From: Formicarius rufipectus
Taxonomy: Eukaryota > Chordata > Aves > Passeriformes > Formicariidae
Length of the DNA stretch: 64,000 bases
Reading direction: 5' to 3'
Assembly: GCA_013399695.1 (NCBI GenBank)
Contig: VXAU01001761.1
Coordinates: 1 to 64,000 of the forward strand
The position numbers were made by a program, and so were the translations under genes. Positions 52,980 through 64,000 of this stretch are shown here, in pieces. Position 1 is the first letter of the stretch. Each line of letters begins with the position of its first letter. The notes under the pieces are model-generated. The model made no database searches. It was not told the origin of the DNA and was given only the letters and a program-made list of their open reading frames with translations.

Positions 52980-53118
52980 AGACACAGCCACTGATGGTAG
53001 TTTAGAGCATGGTGCTAATAGCACTGAGGCTGTGGGTTCAATCCCTGTATGGGCCATTCACTTAAAGAGTTGAACTTGATGATTCTTGTGAGACCTTTCC
53101 ACCTCATAATAATCTGTA
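52980..53118 (+). mobile_element. tRNA-Ile-derived SINE with CR1-like tail (TguSINE1-like)
   Basis: The 5' part resembles tRNA-Ile(AAT): TTTAGAGCATGGTGCTAATA, with an AAT anticodon-like loop, then the perfect pol III B box GGTTCAATCCC at 53036-53046 and the acceptor-stem relic GTATGGGCCA. The 3' part (GAGTTGAACTTGATGATTCT, then TGTGAGACCTTTCCACCT) matches the CR1 3' end that recruits CR1 reverse transcriptase. This tRNA-Ile plus CR1 structure is that of TguSINE1 from zebra finch. The A box and first bases are eroded, so it is not a functional tRNA gene. Confidence 0.85.
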
Positions 53119-53900
53119 ACTCCTATATAGTCACTGTAGTGTCAGAGATGGACAACTGTGGGAGCACCTGGTGTAGAAGATTCATCCTGTTCAAAGCTGC
53201 TTCCAGACTTGTGAAACACACTGATAGGTACATTTGATACAGCAGCTCTAGTATAACCAAAAGGAAGATCACTCCATGGCTACTGCCTGCACCCTGGTTA
53301 TCAGTTCGATGCAGGAATGCAGGAAAGCATAATTTGGAAAGCCTACAAGTATACACTTGCCAAAGAAAGAGACACCTTGGACAAATTTAACTCAAAAGAC
53401 TGGTGCCTACCAACACAGCACAACTATGATATGAGTAGATAAGCAAAACAATAGTTTTGATGTAAATACAACTTTAATGTCAACACACACACAAAAAATA
53501 TATTAATTGGCATCATAGGAGCTTGAGAAGTCAGATAAAAGGAAGGTAAAATCAAGTTGCCTAATGACAACTGGACCAACAACCTATGCTTGGCAGTCTA
53601 TACTTAACATTCTTACGAATTCTGAAATTTTCTAATCTCTTTAATTGCTACAGTGTGCCAAAATCTGGTTAATTTGTATTTTATCTTCAAGAGATGTACT
53701 AGTCTCAGGGCCACAGTTAAAGAAGCTTTCATGATTACTAAATGACTTTAATTATGTACTCTTTTCAAGAAAAGTTCTCAGTTTAGAGAAATAGATGGTG
53801 GGTTATAGCGGGGAAGAAATGATGAAGCTCCTTGTGTATTGTGTTTTGGGAATATTTTCAGACATTACAAATAACAGATAATTTTCATATACATCAGCAA
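53119..53900. other. Non-coding stretch
   Basis: No gene or transposon recognised. Confidence 0.4.
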
Positions 53901-53957
53901 TGATGTATATGTGTGTGTGTGTATATATATATATATATAATGTATATATATACATCA
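53901..53957. repeat. (TG)n(TA)n microsatellite within an inverted repeat
   Basis: TG and TA dinucleotide runs lie between arms TGATGTATAT (53901-53910) and ATATACATCA (53948-53957), which are exact reverse complements. Confidence 0.95.
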
Positions 53958-55012
53958 GAATGCACACCATTCTGGCTTTATGGGTCAGATAAAATTATCC
54001 TCACAGCATTCCAGTATTGAACTACTCCTAAGGCAGGTACTAGATGAACATCACCGCGCTGACAGAGGTCTAATGTACACTTTCAATTCTGCAAAGTTTA
54101 CATTACTGTAAGACTGTTCTCAATTACAATGCTGTCAAGCATCAGAACTCCAAGTATGTATAAAGTCTGGATTTGACTGAAAATCCATTTAAAGATCAAT
54201 GTTTCTTCCATATTTCTGATACTTACCTTCAGTCTCTCCCTTCCCTGCAGAACTGGTGCTCTTTTCTCTGGACCATTTACTACCTACCAGTTTCCTCTGC
54301 AGTTCCACCCTTCCAATCAACTTTTGAAGTTAAAAATGACCACAAATTGTGGCTAGCATGTTGGGAGGAGAAAGCCAGGAATTTGTGGGAAGAGTGTAAC
54401 AGGAAAGAAGACAGACTGCAACAGAGCAGCAAGTTGAAAACTTTAGGTTCAAGAAAGCTTTAGAGGTATTTATTGGTTAAATCTGAAACCTATTAAGCTC
54501 CAGTATGTAAGAAAAACTTCATCTGATCATCTGCAATTATTAAAAAAAAAAAAAAATCATTTTCAGAAAATGTATAAAACAAATGGCAAACATATTTCAG
54601 TTTACTGGAAAAAATGGGCTAGGAATAAAAAAGGAAGGATATTTTCAAAGTTTCTCCTTGAATAACAACAAATTTAAATCTTTTTAAAATTGGTCAGAAG
54701 TAGACTGATATGTAATGGAGTAAAAAATACCAGTACAAGAATGCTGATTGTACAGATAGTTTGACATTCCTATGCTGCTTCTCCTCAGCTGGGAAAAAAT
54801 AACTTTCATTTTAAGAAAACGAATTATAGAGACCTTGTAAATCTCAATATGAACAAGTAAATTTGTACTGATTATGTGGTGCATAATTTACTGTGTCAGA
54901 TCCTAACAACATTCCATCTATCCAGGACTAGCAAATGTCGAGAGCTGAATTTCCACTGTAATTTCAGAAATCCAAACATTTTTGCCTCGGTTAGATCTCT
55001 TTTCTGTTTCTC
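53958..55012. other. AT-rich non-coding stretch
   Basis: No gene or transposon recognised. An A-run lies near 54541-54556. Confidence 0.4.
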
Positions 55013-55613
55013 TGTCATGGTTTAACTCCAGCCAGCAACAAAGTATCATGCAAGTGCCACTTTCCCATTCCCCATCCCAGTGGAGAGGGGAATCCAAAAA
55101 GAGTAAAACTTTTGGTTTGAGATAAGAACAGTGAAATTGTTCATTGAAATTGTTAATTGAAACAAATGTAAATATAATAATAATGACAATAATTATACTA
55201 GTAATGATAATAATAATAATATTAATGAAAAAGAGAAGAAAATCCAAGAAAAACAAGTGATGCATAGTACAGTTGTTCACTACCCACTGACGGATGCCCA
55301 ACCCATTCCCTAGCAATGATTGTTGGCTTTGGGCAGCTCTCCAGTTTATATACTGGGCATGACCTTCTGTGGTATGGAATAATCCTTTGGCAAGTTCAAG
55401 TCAGCCACCCTTGCCATGCTTCTTCCCAGCTTTTTGTGCACCTTCTCATTGGCAGAGCATGGAAAACTGAAAAAATTGACTTAGAGTAAGCACTACTTAG
55501 CAACAATTGAAACATAAGCACATTATCAACATCATTCTCAAAAAAATTCAAAACACAGCACTGTACCAACTAATAGGAAAAAAATGAACTCTATCCCAGC
55601 CACAACCAGGACA
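55013..55613 (-). mobile_element. Solo LTR of an avian ERVL-type endogenous retrovirus
   Basis: A 601-base unit has terminal TG...CA (TGTCATGGTTTAACTCC at one end and CAGCCACAACCAGGACA at the other). These ends, and internal blocks such as TTTGAGATAAGAACAGT and GCACTGTACCAACTAATAGG, match a common avian LTR family seen here in reverse. Flanks TTCTC (55008-55012) and TCCTC (55614-55618) look like a 5-base target duplication with one change, which fits class III ERVL. An ATAA/TAATAATA-rich internal tract (about 55170-55226) is a normal part of this LTR. No internal viral genes are present. Confidence 0.85.
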
Positions 55614-55955
55614 TCCTCAAATGAAATACAGTGGTAGGAAACATCTTTTACTTGCCATGAAAAGAATTCCCAGCAAATCTAAAACTTTTCCTCTTGGAAC
55701 TGCTGGAGAAAGGATACATTGTGAACAAAAAGCCAAGTGGCAAGCAAGCAGTGTTTTCAGTTATTCACATCTTTCATGTACTTCATATGAGATTCTGTGC
55801 CATGTGGCCCACAACAAAATCAGGAGTCTGAGCTTCCAGAGGGAGTGCAAATATTTGTATCCTAATGTTCAGAACAGAGTAACACAGTTATTTCATGGTG
55901 ACAGCTGAATGACAACGATGCCTAAAATCCTGCAAAAGACTTTCAAACAACCAGA
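55614..55955. other. Non-coding stretch
   Basis: Nothing recognised. The 95-codon open frame is Lys/Ser-rich and anonymous. Confidence 0.4.
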
Positions 55956-55991
55956 GGAGATAGATCGATAGATAGATCAATAGATCAATAC

Positions 55992-56038
<47 letters not shown>

Positions 56039-56057
56039 GATAGAGATAGATAGATAG

Positions 56058-56116
<59 letters not shown>

Positions 56117-56151
56117 GATCGATAGATCAAGATAGATAGACGACAGATATA
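55956..56151. repeat. (TAGA)n microsatellite
   Basis: About 190 bases of GATA/TAGA units with a few interruptions (TAGATCGA, TAGAGA). It is probably polymorphic. Confidence 0.98.
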
Positions 56152-59100
56152 GTAGCCCCTTTATTATAAGCTTCTAAGGTGTAGAACAAAAGTACATGCA
56201 CACACATCAGACAGATGTTACAGTTTTTATAACATTCAGTAATTAACATATTTGAGATCTATAGCCAACCTGTGGTACCATTTCCCCCTTGTGCCCACCC
56301 TCAGAACTGCCCCTTGGAGCCCCTCCAAGGGCTCTGACCTTACTCTCCTGTTTTGACTACAAGCTATTTTACTGTCTCAGTTGGAGTTCTTGCAAGTGCT
56401 CTTCAAAACAGCATGTCTTTGATCACGTATGTCTAACAGAAGTTCAGGAATGTGTGAGAAAGTGCTCAGTTACTTCTAAATACTACCTAAAATGTGAAAA
56501 GCTTAGGAAAACTTATCTAACTTCTATAACTCTATGAAAATCTACAAAACATGCACTAAAATCCACAGGCATCAACAGTTTCAGAAAGCTTTACACTTAT
56601 GGATCAACTAAGGGCAGTCATGGCTTACAGCTGAAAACTTCAGTCCAGGAGCACTTGCAGTAGCAGGTCCCTTTCCAGCACCTCCTGCTCTTCCCTACAG
56701 CAGAGCTGACTGGCTCTAAACAGATGTTGAAATTGCTCCTCAGAGAAGGCCCAACATACTGGACAAACTTTGGATTATCCACCATGAAATGTTGAAGTTT
56801 TTAGAGTACTCAGCTTCTAATCAAATCACAAATGATTATGGTTTTTCTACTACACGTGATAGAAGTGTGAGTGGGACTGTCCTGAATGTCTTGTTTCATG
56901 GCTCTATAAAAGTAACCTATCTGGCAACAATGTTGCTTGCACTTTGAAGTGATTAGGCGAAACTTAGGTTGGAAGGAACAGGAAGATGTGCATGTGCATG
57001 TGACTCAGGAGAGGATCTGTATCTCAGATTTCAAGGAAGAATGCTTTCCAGACAAAGAGATTACTCCAGCTGTTGAAAAGGAAATACAACATGTTGGCCT
57101 CTCTCATAAGTTATTTATATATGAACTAAGCTGTTCTGCACTTGAGAATTATAATTTCATTGCCTGATAGATACACTTGACCAAAGCTGGAAACGAAAAC
57201 AGGCTTTTTGCCTCAGTTTCTTTCCAAACGTCACTGCATAATGTGATCTGTTATATGCCAGCAAGAATGTACAGCACAGTCACAAACTTGCTTTTTAAAG
57301 TACCATCTGGAATGCGTGTGTCTGAGCAGAGCCCGAGAAGAAATTCAGCAATGTACAGACAGCTGCATACAAATCAGTGCTTTTGGCAGTTCTTGAGAAA
57401 AGAAAAAAATGGGGCAGGAAGATGAGTTACATTGCCTGTCTCAGGCCAGAGCACTCAGGGCACTTTCCAATCTTAGTGGAAAAAAACCCCAAATGAAACT
57501 CAAAATGAACATTATTAATGGAGACCCCTTTTTCTTTTCTTTCTTTTTTTTCTTTTTTTTTTTTTTTTTTTTTTTTTAGGAATTTGCCTTCATGTGGACC
57601 AAAGTGCAAAAGGTTGAAAAACATTTGACTTAATCATAAACATTTGAAGGAGCTTTGCAATAATTTAGTAGATTATTAATAGAGAAGAGAGCTCATTTTT
57701 GCTCTTTAAAATTGAGAGGTCAGTAGGTGGAATTCAATGGACATGAATCCTGACACAGATTGTGTTTCATCTTTGTTATTTACTGCACTATAATTGCTTC
57801 AATTCTTAGCAGAATATCTAAAAATTATGCTGAAGTTTAAATATCAACTTGTTCATGTAGTGCATTCATCTCCACAGTAAAAATGAAACATTTTTAATAT
57901 TGGGCAATTAACCTTAGTTTTAGACCATGCAAATTAATTTTCTTGATTTTTAATTTTGGTGGAAAGAAGTATTCATTTTAGATGAAGCAGAAAAATATTT
58001 AACTAACAGACAAAGGAAAAATTAAATCATATTTAATTATACTGGGATTATTTTAGAAGACAAGCTTATAGACTGATCTTTGCAGTAGTCACTGCCATGA
58101 AAAACAGATGTGATAACAATTCGAATCCTTTAGATTTAAGCTGAGCCAAATTTAGACTATAAACTCTCTGGGATTTGCATACACTTGCTTCTTTGAAGTA
58201 TGTACTTTTAAAGCCCTATGGTAACAAAGCGTGGAAAGACTAAAAACTAAACTTGGGAAAAATTGCAAACTCTCTCTACGGGTCATTTGGAAAGGACTAA
58301 ACCTATGTATTAGCTTTACACTTTTAATTACATGGTAGGTATTACAAAAAACTTAACCATAACTCCTTGTTTTGTTTTCCAAAAGGATGTCTTTTATAGA
58401 CAGGACTGCTTTCTCAAACAGTACAGACCATAAGAAAAACAATTAGATCATTTTTTATTATTTTTATTTTAAAAATGAGCAATTATTAAGGAATTAGTAG
58501 TGACAATCAAAGAAAAAATAATCGTAATTCCATTCCATCATTAATTTCTGCTATCAGTTAATGACAATGGGATGTAAGGCTTCTAGACAGGCAACCAGCA
58601 CTCACTGGCCCATAGTAGCTAAAAAGGCAAGTTTAGCCCAAAGCCACCAATACTCAGTGTCTGCTGAGACAGAAGAATTTCACATTAAAATGCTTGTAAC
58701 CAAGATAAGCAGGACAAGAGCCAAAGCAAGGCCATGCTACAGATGTTTCAGCAGTAATGGGGGTCAGGGTATGAAGAGTTGAGGTTTCTGACTTACACCA
58801 TTGTGCTACTACTTTACCTGGTGTGGCTTTTTTCCCCTCTGTGAGTGGCTGTTTTCCTAGAGTAGCAAATGGTGCATCTATGCTGGTCCACACTTTTGGT
58901 GCACTTGATGCAGACCAGTGTATGAGCTCTGTTAAACTAACTGAAGTGGCTCATCAGTGGTCCAACGGCCAATAGCCTGGACACATTCTGGTTCAAGACC
59001 TGGACCTCTACCTCATTTTGTATGGAGATACAGGAGAGTCATGATACAGCCAATGTTTTCTTGTGGAGGAAAGCCCTTGAAATCCATGTGGGACACACAG

Positions 59101-59550
59101 AGAATCAATGTTTATTCTGAATAAAAGTTCTAGTGAGACATTATGAATGAAAATGAATGCTGAAATCTCCAAAATTGAATCTAAGGAAAGGGAATCAGGA
59201 GCCTGAGCCTGCATGTTTACATATTATTTGCTGATGTTACCATCCACTAAGATATATTATCTGGGTGTCATATATGGCAGCAATACTTCTTAAAACCTTG
59301 GTAGGCAGATTTTCCCAGCATTCTGACACTACCTTTGCAAACTGATGCTCTATTGCACAGGAAGTTTCATTTCAGAGAGGTTACTTTAATAAGGGTTTTG
59401 TATTTTCCGCCTCTTTGAGCTAAAGGCTGTTTGTTGTCAATCCAAGACGTTATGTACTCAAAGCTTCAGTTTTCATAGTGCCTTAGATAGACTAGACAAA
59501 TCCCTATTCCCAAGCCCCACCTCTTTGTGCTCCCTTCCCGTTGGTTTTAA
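56152..59550. other. Non-coding stretch upstream of the CpG-island promoter
   Basis: No gene or transposon recognised. It contains a T-rich tract at 57527-57577. A 76-codon plus frame near 56937-57167 starts at TTG and has no coding support. Confidence 0.4.
57527..57577. repeat. T-rich low-complexity tract
   Basis: TTTC/TTTTC units run into a run of about 26 T. Confidence 0.95.
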
Positions 59551-59557
59551 CGTCATT

Positions 59558-59573
59558 GACTCCTGGTGGAGTC
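59558..59573. repeat. Short inverted repeat near the promoter
   Basis: GACTCC and GGAGTC face each other across TGGT, just after a CRE-half-site-like AACGTCA. It lies upstream of the CpG island. Confidence 0.5.
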
Positions 59574-59816
59574 CACACTTCCCCCCGTTATATCCCAGGT
59601 GGCCATCACAGATTAGAAAACTAGGATCAGTGTTGAAATCAAGTTAGTCCAGAGATCGATCACGGGTGGCGCGTGGAGTGACCGCACTGCCCCACAGCAC
59701 ATCAGCACCTGCAGCGGCCCGGGCAGCGCCGCAGAGATCAGACTGACCCGGTGCGTCACCACCTTGCGGGGAGCACGCTCTGGGGGAAAAAATAAAAAAA
59801 TTTAAAAAAAAAATTA

Positions 59817-59998
59817 NNNNNNNNNNNNNNNNNNNNNNNNNNNNNNNNNNNNNNNNNNNNNNNNNNNNNNNNNNNNNNNNNNNNNNNNNNNNNNNNNNNN
59901 NNNNNNNNNNNNNNNNNNNNNNNNNNNNNNNNNNNNNNNNNNNNNNNNNNNNNNNNNNNNNNNNNNNNNNNNNNNNNNNNNNNNNNNNNNNNNNNNNN
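59817..59998. other. Assembly gap (182 N)
   Basis: Unresolved bases in the centre of the CpG island, following an A-rich, low-complexity stretch. Another single N lies at 60151. Confidence 0.99.
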
Positions 59999-60031
59999 GA
60001 ATTTGACCGTAAACATCCTGCGGTTTGAACG

Positions 60032-60048
60032 GCGCCTGCGCGCGCAGG
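60032..60048. promoter_or_regulatory. NRF1-like motif overlapping a 14-base palindrome
   Basis: GCGCCTGCGC at 60032-60041 differs from the NRF1 core GCGCATGCGC at one base. CCTGCGCGCGCAGG (60035-60048) is a perfect palindrome. Confidence 0.4.
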
Positions 60049-60057
60049 AAGGGCTGC

Positions 60058-60069
60058 GCCGCCATCTTG
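60058..60069 (-). promoter_or_regulatory. YY1 motif
   Basis: GCCGCCATCTTG is the reverse complement of CAAGATGGCGGC, the YY1 consensus common just downstream of vertebrate CpG-island start sites. The consensus orientation is on the minus strand. Confidence 0.6.
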
Positions 60070-60390
60070 TTCGCTGGGGCGAGCGCCTCGACCCGGCCCG
60101 GCTCCGCTTCGGCTCCCCTTCGGATCGGCCTCGGACCCGCTTCGGCTCCCNGCGGGGAAGGGCCCGCCTGGGCCCGGGTGTGCGGGGCCCTGTGCGGCCC
60201 CCGGCGGCGGCGCGGCCTGCGGGGACACGCGCGGGCCCGCAGGGACCTGCCCGCTTCCCGGCGCGGCCGAGGGGGCTACGGGAGCGCCGCTCCATCACGG
60301 CTGTGGGTTGGCGGAAGGGAGAGCCGGGCTGCTGCGGTCTGGGGAGGGGGAGAGGGACAAAGTTTCATGTGTCAGTCTCCTGTTTTGTAG

Positions 60391-60451
60391 TGTAATTTAC
60401 CCCCAAATCTTCGATCGCGAAGTCTAGCCATGATGATGAGTGTAATTTACC
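60391..60451. repeat. 12-base direct repeat flanking a short hairpin
   Basis: GTGTAATTTACC occurs at 60391-60402 and again with a one-base-shorter match at 60441-60451, exactly 50 bases apart. Between them CTTCG-ATCG-CGAAG (60410-60423) can fold into a small stem-loop. Confidence 0.8.
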
Positions 60452-63400
60452 GTCTGTCAGGGATGCAGCGAAGTATTGAATGTTCTCGCAGCCCTCGCTG
60501 GTAACATGTGAACTGCCGCCTGGGCACTGGGGCTGTTGAGCTGCATATAAAGGCCCCTACAATAATGCAGGCCTCGTGAAGAACCGAGATCCTGCTCTTA
60601 TGGATACTCTGTCCCGCTGCAGTTGTTAAGATTTCTCTGATCCTGAATAGATGGGCTTCTGCTGTTTAAATATGAAACAACGTGTTGTGTTTTTATCAAA
60701 AGCAAAGGAAACTTTGTGTCACTGTAACTTATTGTCATGGCACTATTTCGGTGTAAATGGCTTTTTCTTAAATTTAGACTCGTAAAGAAAATATTGTAAA
60801 TTTGGAGAAGTTACCGTTGAAGCCCACGTCGTGGGAATGGGTTCAGTAAGCTGGCTTTCCTTACTCTCTTACTTAGTAAAACTCGTGTCATCAAAAATAG
60901 GGCACATCAAAGCATTAGTAGTGTCAGGCTTGCATTTTCTTTTGTGAAGGTTCATTTGTAAATATTTGACATTCTGAGAAAGTCGGAAAAGCAAAGCCCA
61001 CTGATCTAAAGTTTTAACTAGAGAGGAAGTAAGTGTGGTGGTGGGAATAAAAGGAGGAGCAAAAAGTTAGTGAGGCCTACAATAAACTTACATTACTACA
61101 CAAATCAATCGTGTCTTGCCACCAGGGTTGCTGATAAGGCATTTCCCACAGAAGGGAGAGCAGTTGCCTCAGTTACTACACCAGTTTAACTTCTTAGAGA
61201 CGAAATGTTAAAAAGTTAATTTTTTTTATATTTGGGGTCTTTCGGTGAACAGTGCAGAGGACTCACTGCTACAAAAGGGGGAGTAACATAAGGAATTCTG
61301 TTCTTCTGTTTAACTTGTGTACCTTTAAGGAGTGTGAAAATACCTGGTTTTTGCAAGTTCATTGGCATGACTTGGAACTGTAATTGTGTGAATAAGGTTG
61401 GGATACTGAAGGGTTGCCTTAAATTTAAAAGATTTCCAGGGGTTGAGTGAACATTCTGAATGTAGGGGCAAGGGCAGGATACCTGCTGAGGCTTAGATAT
61501 GAATGTGGAATGGGGGAAGGAGGGAAACAGTGTTTATAGGGTTCAGTAATCTCTAACTCTGTACAGTACTTGTGTGTTACCTGCCTTTTGAATGAGTAAC
61601 TCTAGTGGGTTGCTGGTTCTATCTGATTACCTAGGTGTGTAATATATTGTAACTGGAGAACAGTGAATGCAGTTCGTGTAACTGAGTGGTGTGGTGTGAG
61701 TAATTAGTAAACCTGGTAGTGCAACCTCAGCCTTAGAATTTAAAAACAAAAAAAAAAAACACATGATAGAAAAACTGAGACCTGGAGATAAATGGAAAAG
61801 GCTCTGTGCATTTTCAATAATTTATTTAGTGGACATAAGAAATTGAGGTGACTTGTCACTGAACTTCAGTAAAGCTGCAGGTGCCACAAAGAAATGTATT
61901 AAAATTCAGAATAATGTGGATTAATGAGGTGATTATAAAGGTGGTTGAAGAAAAGAGGTCAAATAAGGTAGTGGTGAAAACAGGCATGGAGCTGTAAGGT
62001 GTTGCTAGTGGAGTTTGTGATGAATTTTTTTTCAGTGGCACCAGGTGTTCACTGTGTTACTGAAACCTGTGAGGGAGACAGCCCTAGTGAGTACCCACAG
62101 CAGGGAAGTTCAGTCATGTAAGAAGGACTGTATAGTGAAGGGTTGCGAGTTAAAATTGAAGAATTCAAAGTACAGTTGCGGGGTTGGTGTGGCTCTTCTG
62201 AACTTTTGAAGTCTGATAGGGCCAACTTGGGACTGCTGCAGGTGCAAAGGGTGATCCCACTCTTCCCTGGATCACCCAGAGCTGCTTTGGCTCAGCAGAG
62301 CAGAAACAGTACAGAAGGAAAGTGTGTGTAGGGGGAAACCAGCAGAGAAAGAGATTGAAGGATAGCATAAGGACAAATGAATTAAAATACCTGGCTGATT
62401 TCTTAAACTGTAGTATGGAATTTGTCTACTCGTCTGTGCAGAACTGTGGTTGTAGAATAGCCTTAACAACAACAACAAAAGTAGGTGACACTGAAAAGAA
62501 AAAAATATTGAAGACCGAACTTTACTTATGGACTGGTGTGTGTATACATAATCTAACCTATGGAAAGCAGCAGACAAGTGGATTTAATGGGCTAAAGTGA
62601 ACTACAGTCGAATTAAAACATGGTGAATATTCTACATATTGTCTGCACTATTATTGCCAACTGTTAGTTCATTAAGCACTTTTCTGAGTGCCTCGAAGGA
62701 TGGGACTAACTATGCCAGCATGTTTTTCAGAGTTTAGATAGTTAGCCATTCTAATATGCAAAAGGACTTTAAGACTTAATATGTTGAGGGTTAAGATGAA
62801 GATCACAGTTGGCATCTACCAAATTTTTTTGTTGCTGCTTTGGAAGGGTCAATTACCAGAGTACTACAAATATATTTTGCTTTTTTACGCATCTTTTTAA
62901 AATGTACAGTTGTTGACCAATTTAGACAGAGGAACCTGAAGACAATTGTAGCACATTGAAGGAAACTTGAAGTTAATTAAAGTTTCAAGTATTTTAAAAG
63001 CTCATTTTTGCAAGATCAGAATTTGGTCTTGTGTGAGTATGTTCTTTTTACTTTAGAGAAGTGCAAACAGGACAAAAATTATGTAACTTCTTAAAGCAAG
63101 TTTTAGGGTCCTGGTTCATAGCCAGTCAATTCCAAAAACTGGCAGTTCTATTTTACCTTTCAAGCTTTTTAAGAACCATCAGCTACCCTATTGTTGATTC
63201 TTAGGAGTTGCTTTTCAGCTAACGACGTATGTTCTACATGTCTGCATGAGCACTCTGCCACTTGCAGAAACTCTTGGTTCCTTTAACATTCATCCCAGTA
63301 TCAAATTATGCCAGAAAATCTACCTCTCCTTTTATGCCACTGCATCATCATACTGTCTTAAGAATTAAAGATCAAATGAAAAGCCTAAAATATAGAAGGG

Positions 63401-63992
63401 TTTTCTTCTTCTGAAAAGAAGAAAATGTGGAGGAAGTGGGAGCAGCCATTTGGGGCCAGTTGTGCTGAGGCACTAAATACCAGCAGCTAAGCTGCTGCAG
63501 TTCAGAACTGTAAAGGTGAGCTTTGTACAGGTGCTGTAACCCAGATATTACCATACAGAGCAGAGCATCTGTTGAAATTTGGAAGTGGCAGAGACTCATA
63601 TTGTGACAGGAAATTAGTGCTTTAGAAAATAGAATTATTGTTTATTAATGACAGTGCAGATTTAAACACACTTTAAAACTATCTGTACTGTGACTAACTT
63701 TTAGTGTATTTCGCAGTGGCAAGGCTTCAATAATGGGTAAAAAGAAACAGATTTAAAGTGATGGGCAACTTGGACAGAAACAATTTATCTCAATAGCATG
63801 TATCACATTTAACAGGAGAACTGTTTCAGGGTTGCAGTTAACTGTATCTGAAGTTTTTTGAAACCCATGCTACCTATCTTAATAATTGGGCCAAATTCCA
63901 CTCATCAAAGTACATTCTTTTGCAACTGTTGAATGTTTTTTATGTACTAATACAAGTGGGTTTGTTAACTATATTCTTTGTGTTTTCCCCAG
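60452..63992 (+). other. Probable first intron downstream of the CpG island
   Basis: No coding exon or transposon is recognised. A TATA-like CATATAAAGG lies at 60544-60553. If the acceptor at 63991-63992 is used, most of this stretch would be intron 1 of the plus-strand gene. The donor could not be fixed; GTAAGT at 61028 is the cleanest consensus but lies far from the island. Confidence 0.4.
63970..63992 (+). other. Candidate 3' splice site at the window edge
   Basis: A branch-like TTAAC (63965-63969) is followed by a pyrimidine-rich tract and TTTTCCCCAG, with AG at 63991-63992. Only 8 bases (TTCCTCAT) of a possible exon 2 are visible. Confidence 0.5.
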
Positions 63993-64000
63993 TTCCTCAT

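Larger units (their letters stand above)
59640..60400. promoter_or_regulatory. CpG-island promoter interrupted by an assembly gap
   Basis: GC-rich, CpG-dense sequence flanks the gap on both sides (59640-59790 and 59999-60350), typical of a vertebrate housekeeping-type promoter. Motifs visible on the right side are a YY1-type GCCGCCATCTTG, an NRF1-like GCGCCTGCGC and a perfect CCTGCGCGCGCAGG palindrome. No recognisable first coding exon is present, so exon 1 is probably non-coding or hidden in the gap. A 3' splice site at the end of the window supports plus-strand transcription, while the YY1 motif lies in the orientation usually seen for minus-strand transcription. A divergent promoter is possible. 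Confidence 0.75.

Noticed and set aside
53015..53060. Possible functional tRNA-Ile gene
   Set aside because: The A box and 5' acceptor stem are eroded and a CR1-like tail follows, so it is a SINE and not a tRNA gene.
55888..56130. Ile/Tyr/Leu/Ser-repeat protein frame
   Set aside because: It is a translation of the TAGA microsatellite.
56937..57167. 76-codon Glu/Lys-rich plus-strand frame
   Set aside because: It starts at TTG, lacks splice signals and matches nothing familiar; the composition alone is not evidence.
59644..60298. Long Arg/Pro/Ala-rich frames on both strands of the CpG island
   Set aside because: They run through 182 N, start at non-ATG codons in several cases, and are long only because GC-rich DNA has few stop codons.
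60425..60545. Possible C/D-box snoRNA starting at ATGATGA
   Set aside because: No CTGA D box or closing stem is found at a plausible distance.

Overview
This window is nuclear DNA from a bird, most likely a passerine. The evidence is several truncated CR1 LINE copies, a tRNA-Ile-derived SINE with a CR1-like tail that resembles zebra finch TguSINE1, and an avian ERVL-type solo LTR. The background is AT-rich and CpG-poor, with long spans free of coding sequence. Most long open frames are chance readings or lie inside retrotransposons. There is no operon, no CRISPR array and no prokaryotic or phage-like system.

Layout. 1-1270 is unique AT-rich sequence. A 5'- and 3'-truncated CR1 (about 1272-1796) abuts an isolated CpG-rich island (about 1830-2450) that carries a strong CTCF-like motif. 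From 2.5 to 27.9 kb the sequence is largely intergenic or intronic. It is broken by two CR1 copies (9.1-9.5 and 11.3-11.7 kb), several (AAAC)n-type simple repeats, and a large pyrimidine microsatellite that contains an assembly gap (20.2-20.5 kb).

At 27.9-28.07 kb on the minus strand lies the best protein-coding candidate. It looks like a terminal exon with a good 3' splice site, an open frame of 46 codons and a stop, encoding the end of a coiled-coil protein that I do not recognise. From 28.1 to 59.5 kb there are further CR1 copies (30.7-31.3, 36.3-37.1 and a split copy at 50.6-51.5 kb), a possible LTR-like fragment near 30.5 kb, the SINE (about 53.0 kb), the solo LTR (55.0-55.6 kb) and a TAGA microsatellite (56.0 kb).

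At 59.6-60.4 kb a second, classical CpG-island promoter is interrupted by a 182-base gap. It has YY1- and NRF1-like motifs. The window ends in what looks like a 3' splice site on the plus strand (AG at 63991-63992), so a plus-strand gene probably starts at this island and continues beyond the window. The minus-strand terminal exon at 28 kb could belong to a divergent partner gene sharing the island, or to a gene starting outside the window. I cannot decide between these. I found no convincing undescribed system; the most useful leads are the orphan island at 2 kb, the unidentified terminal exon and the gap-containing promoter.
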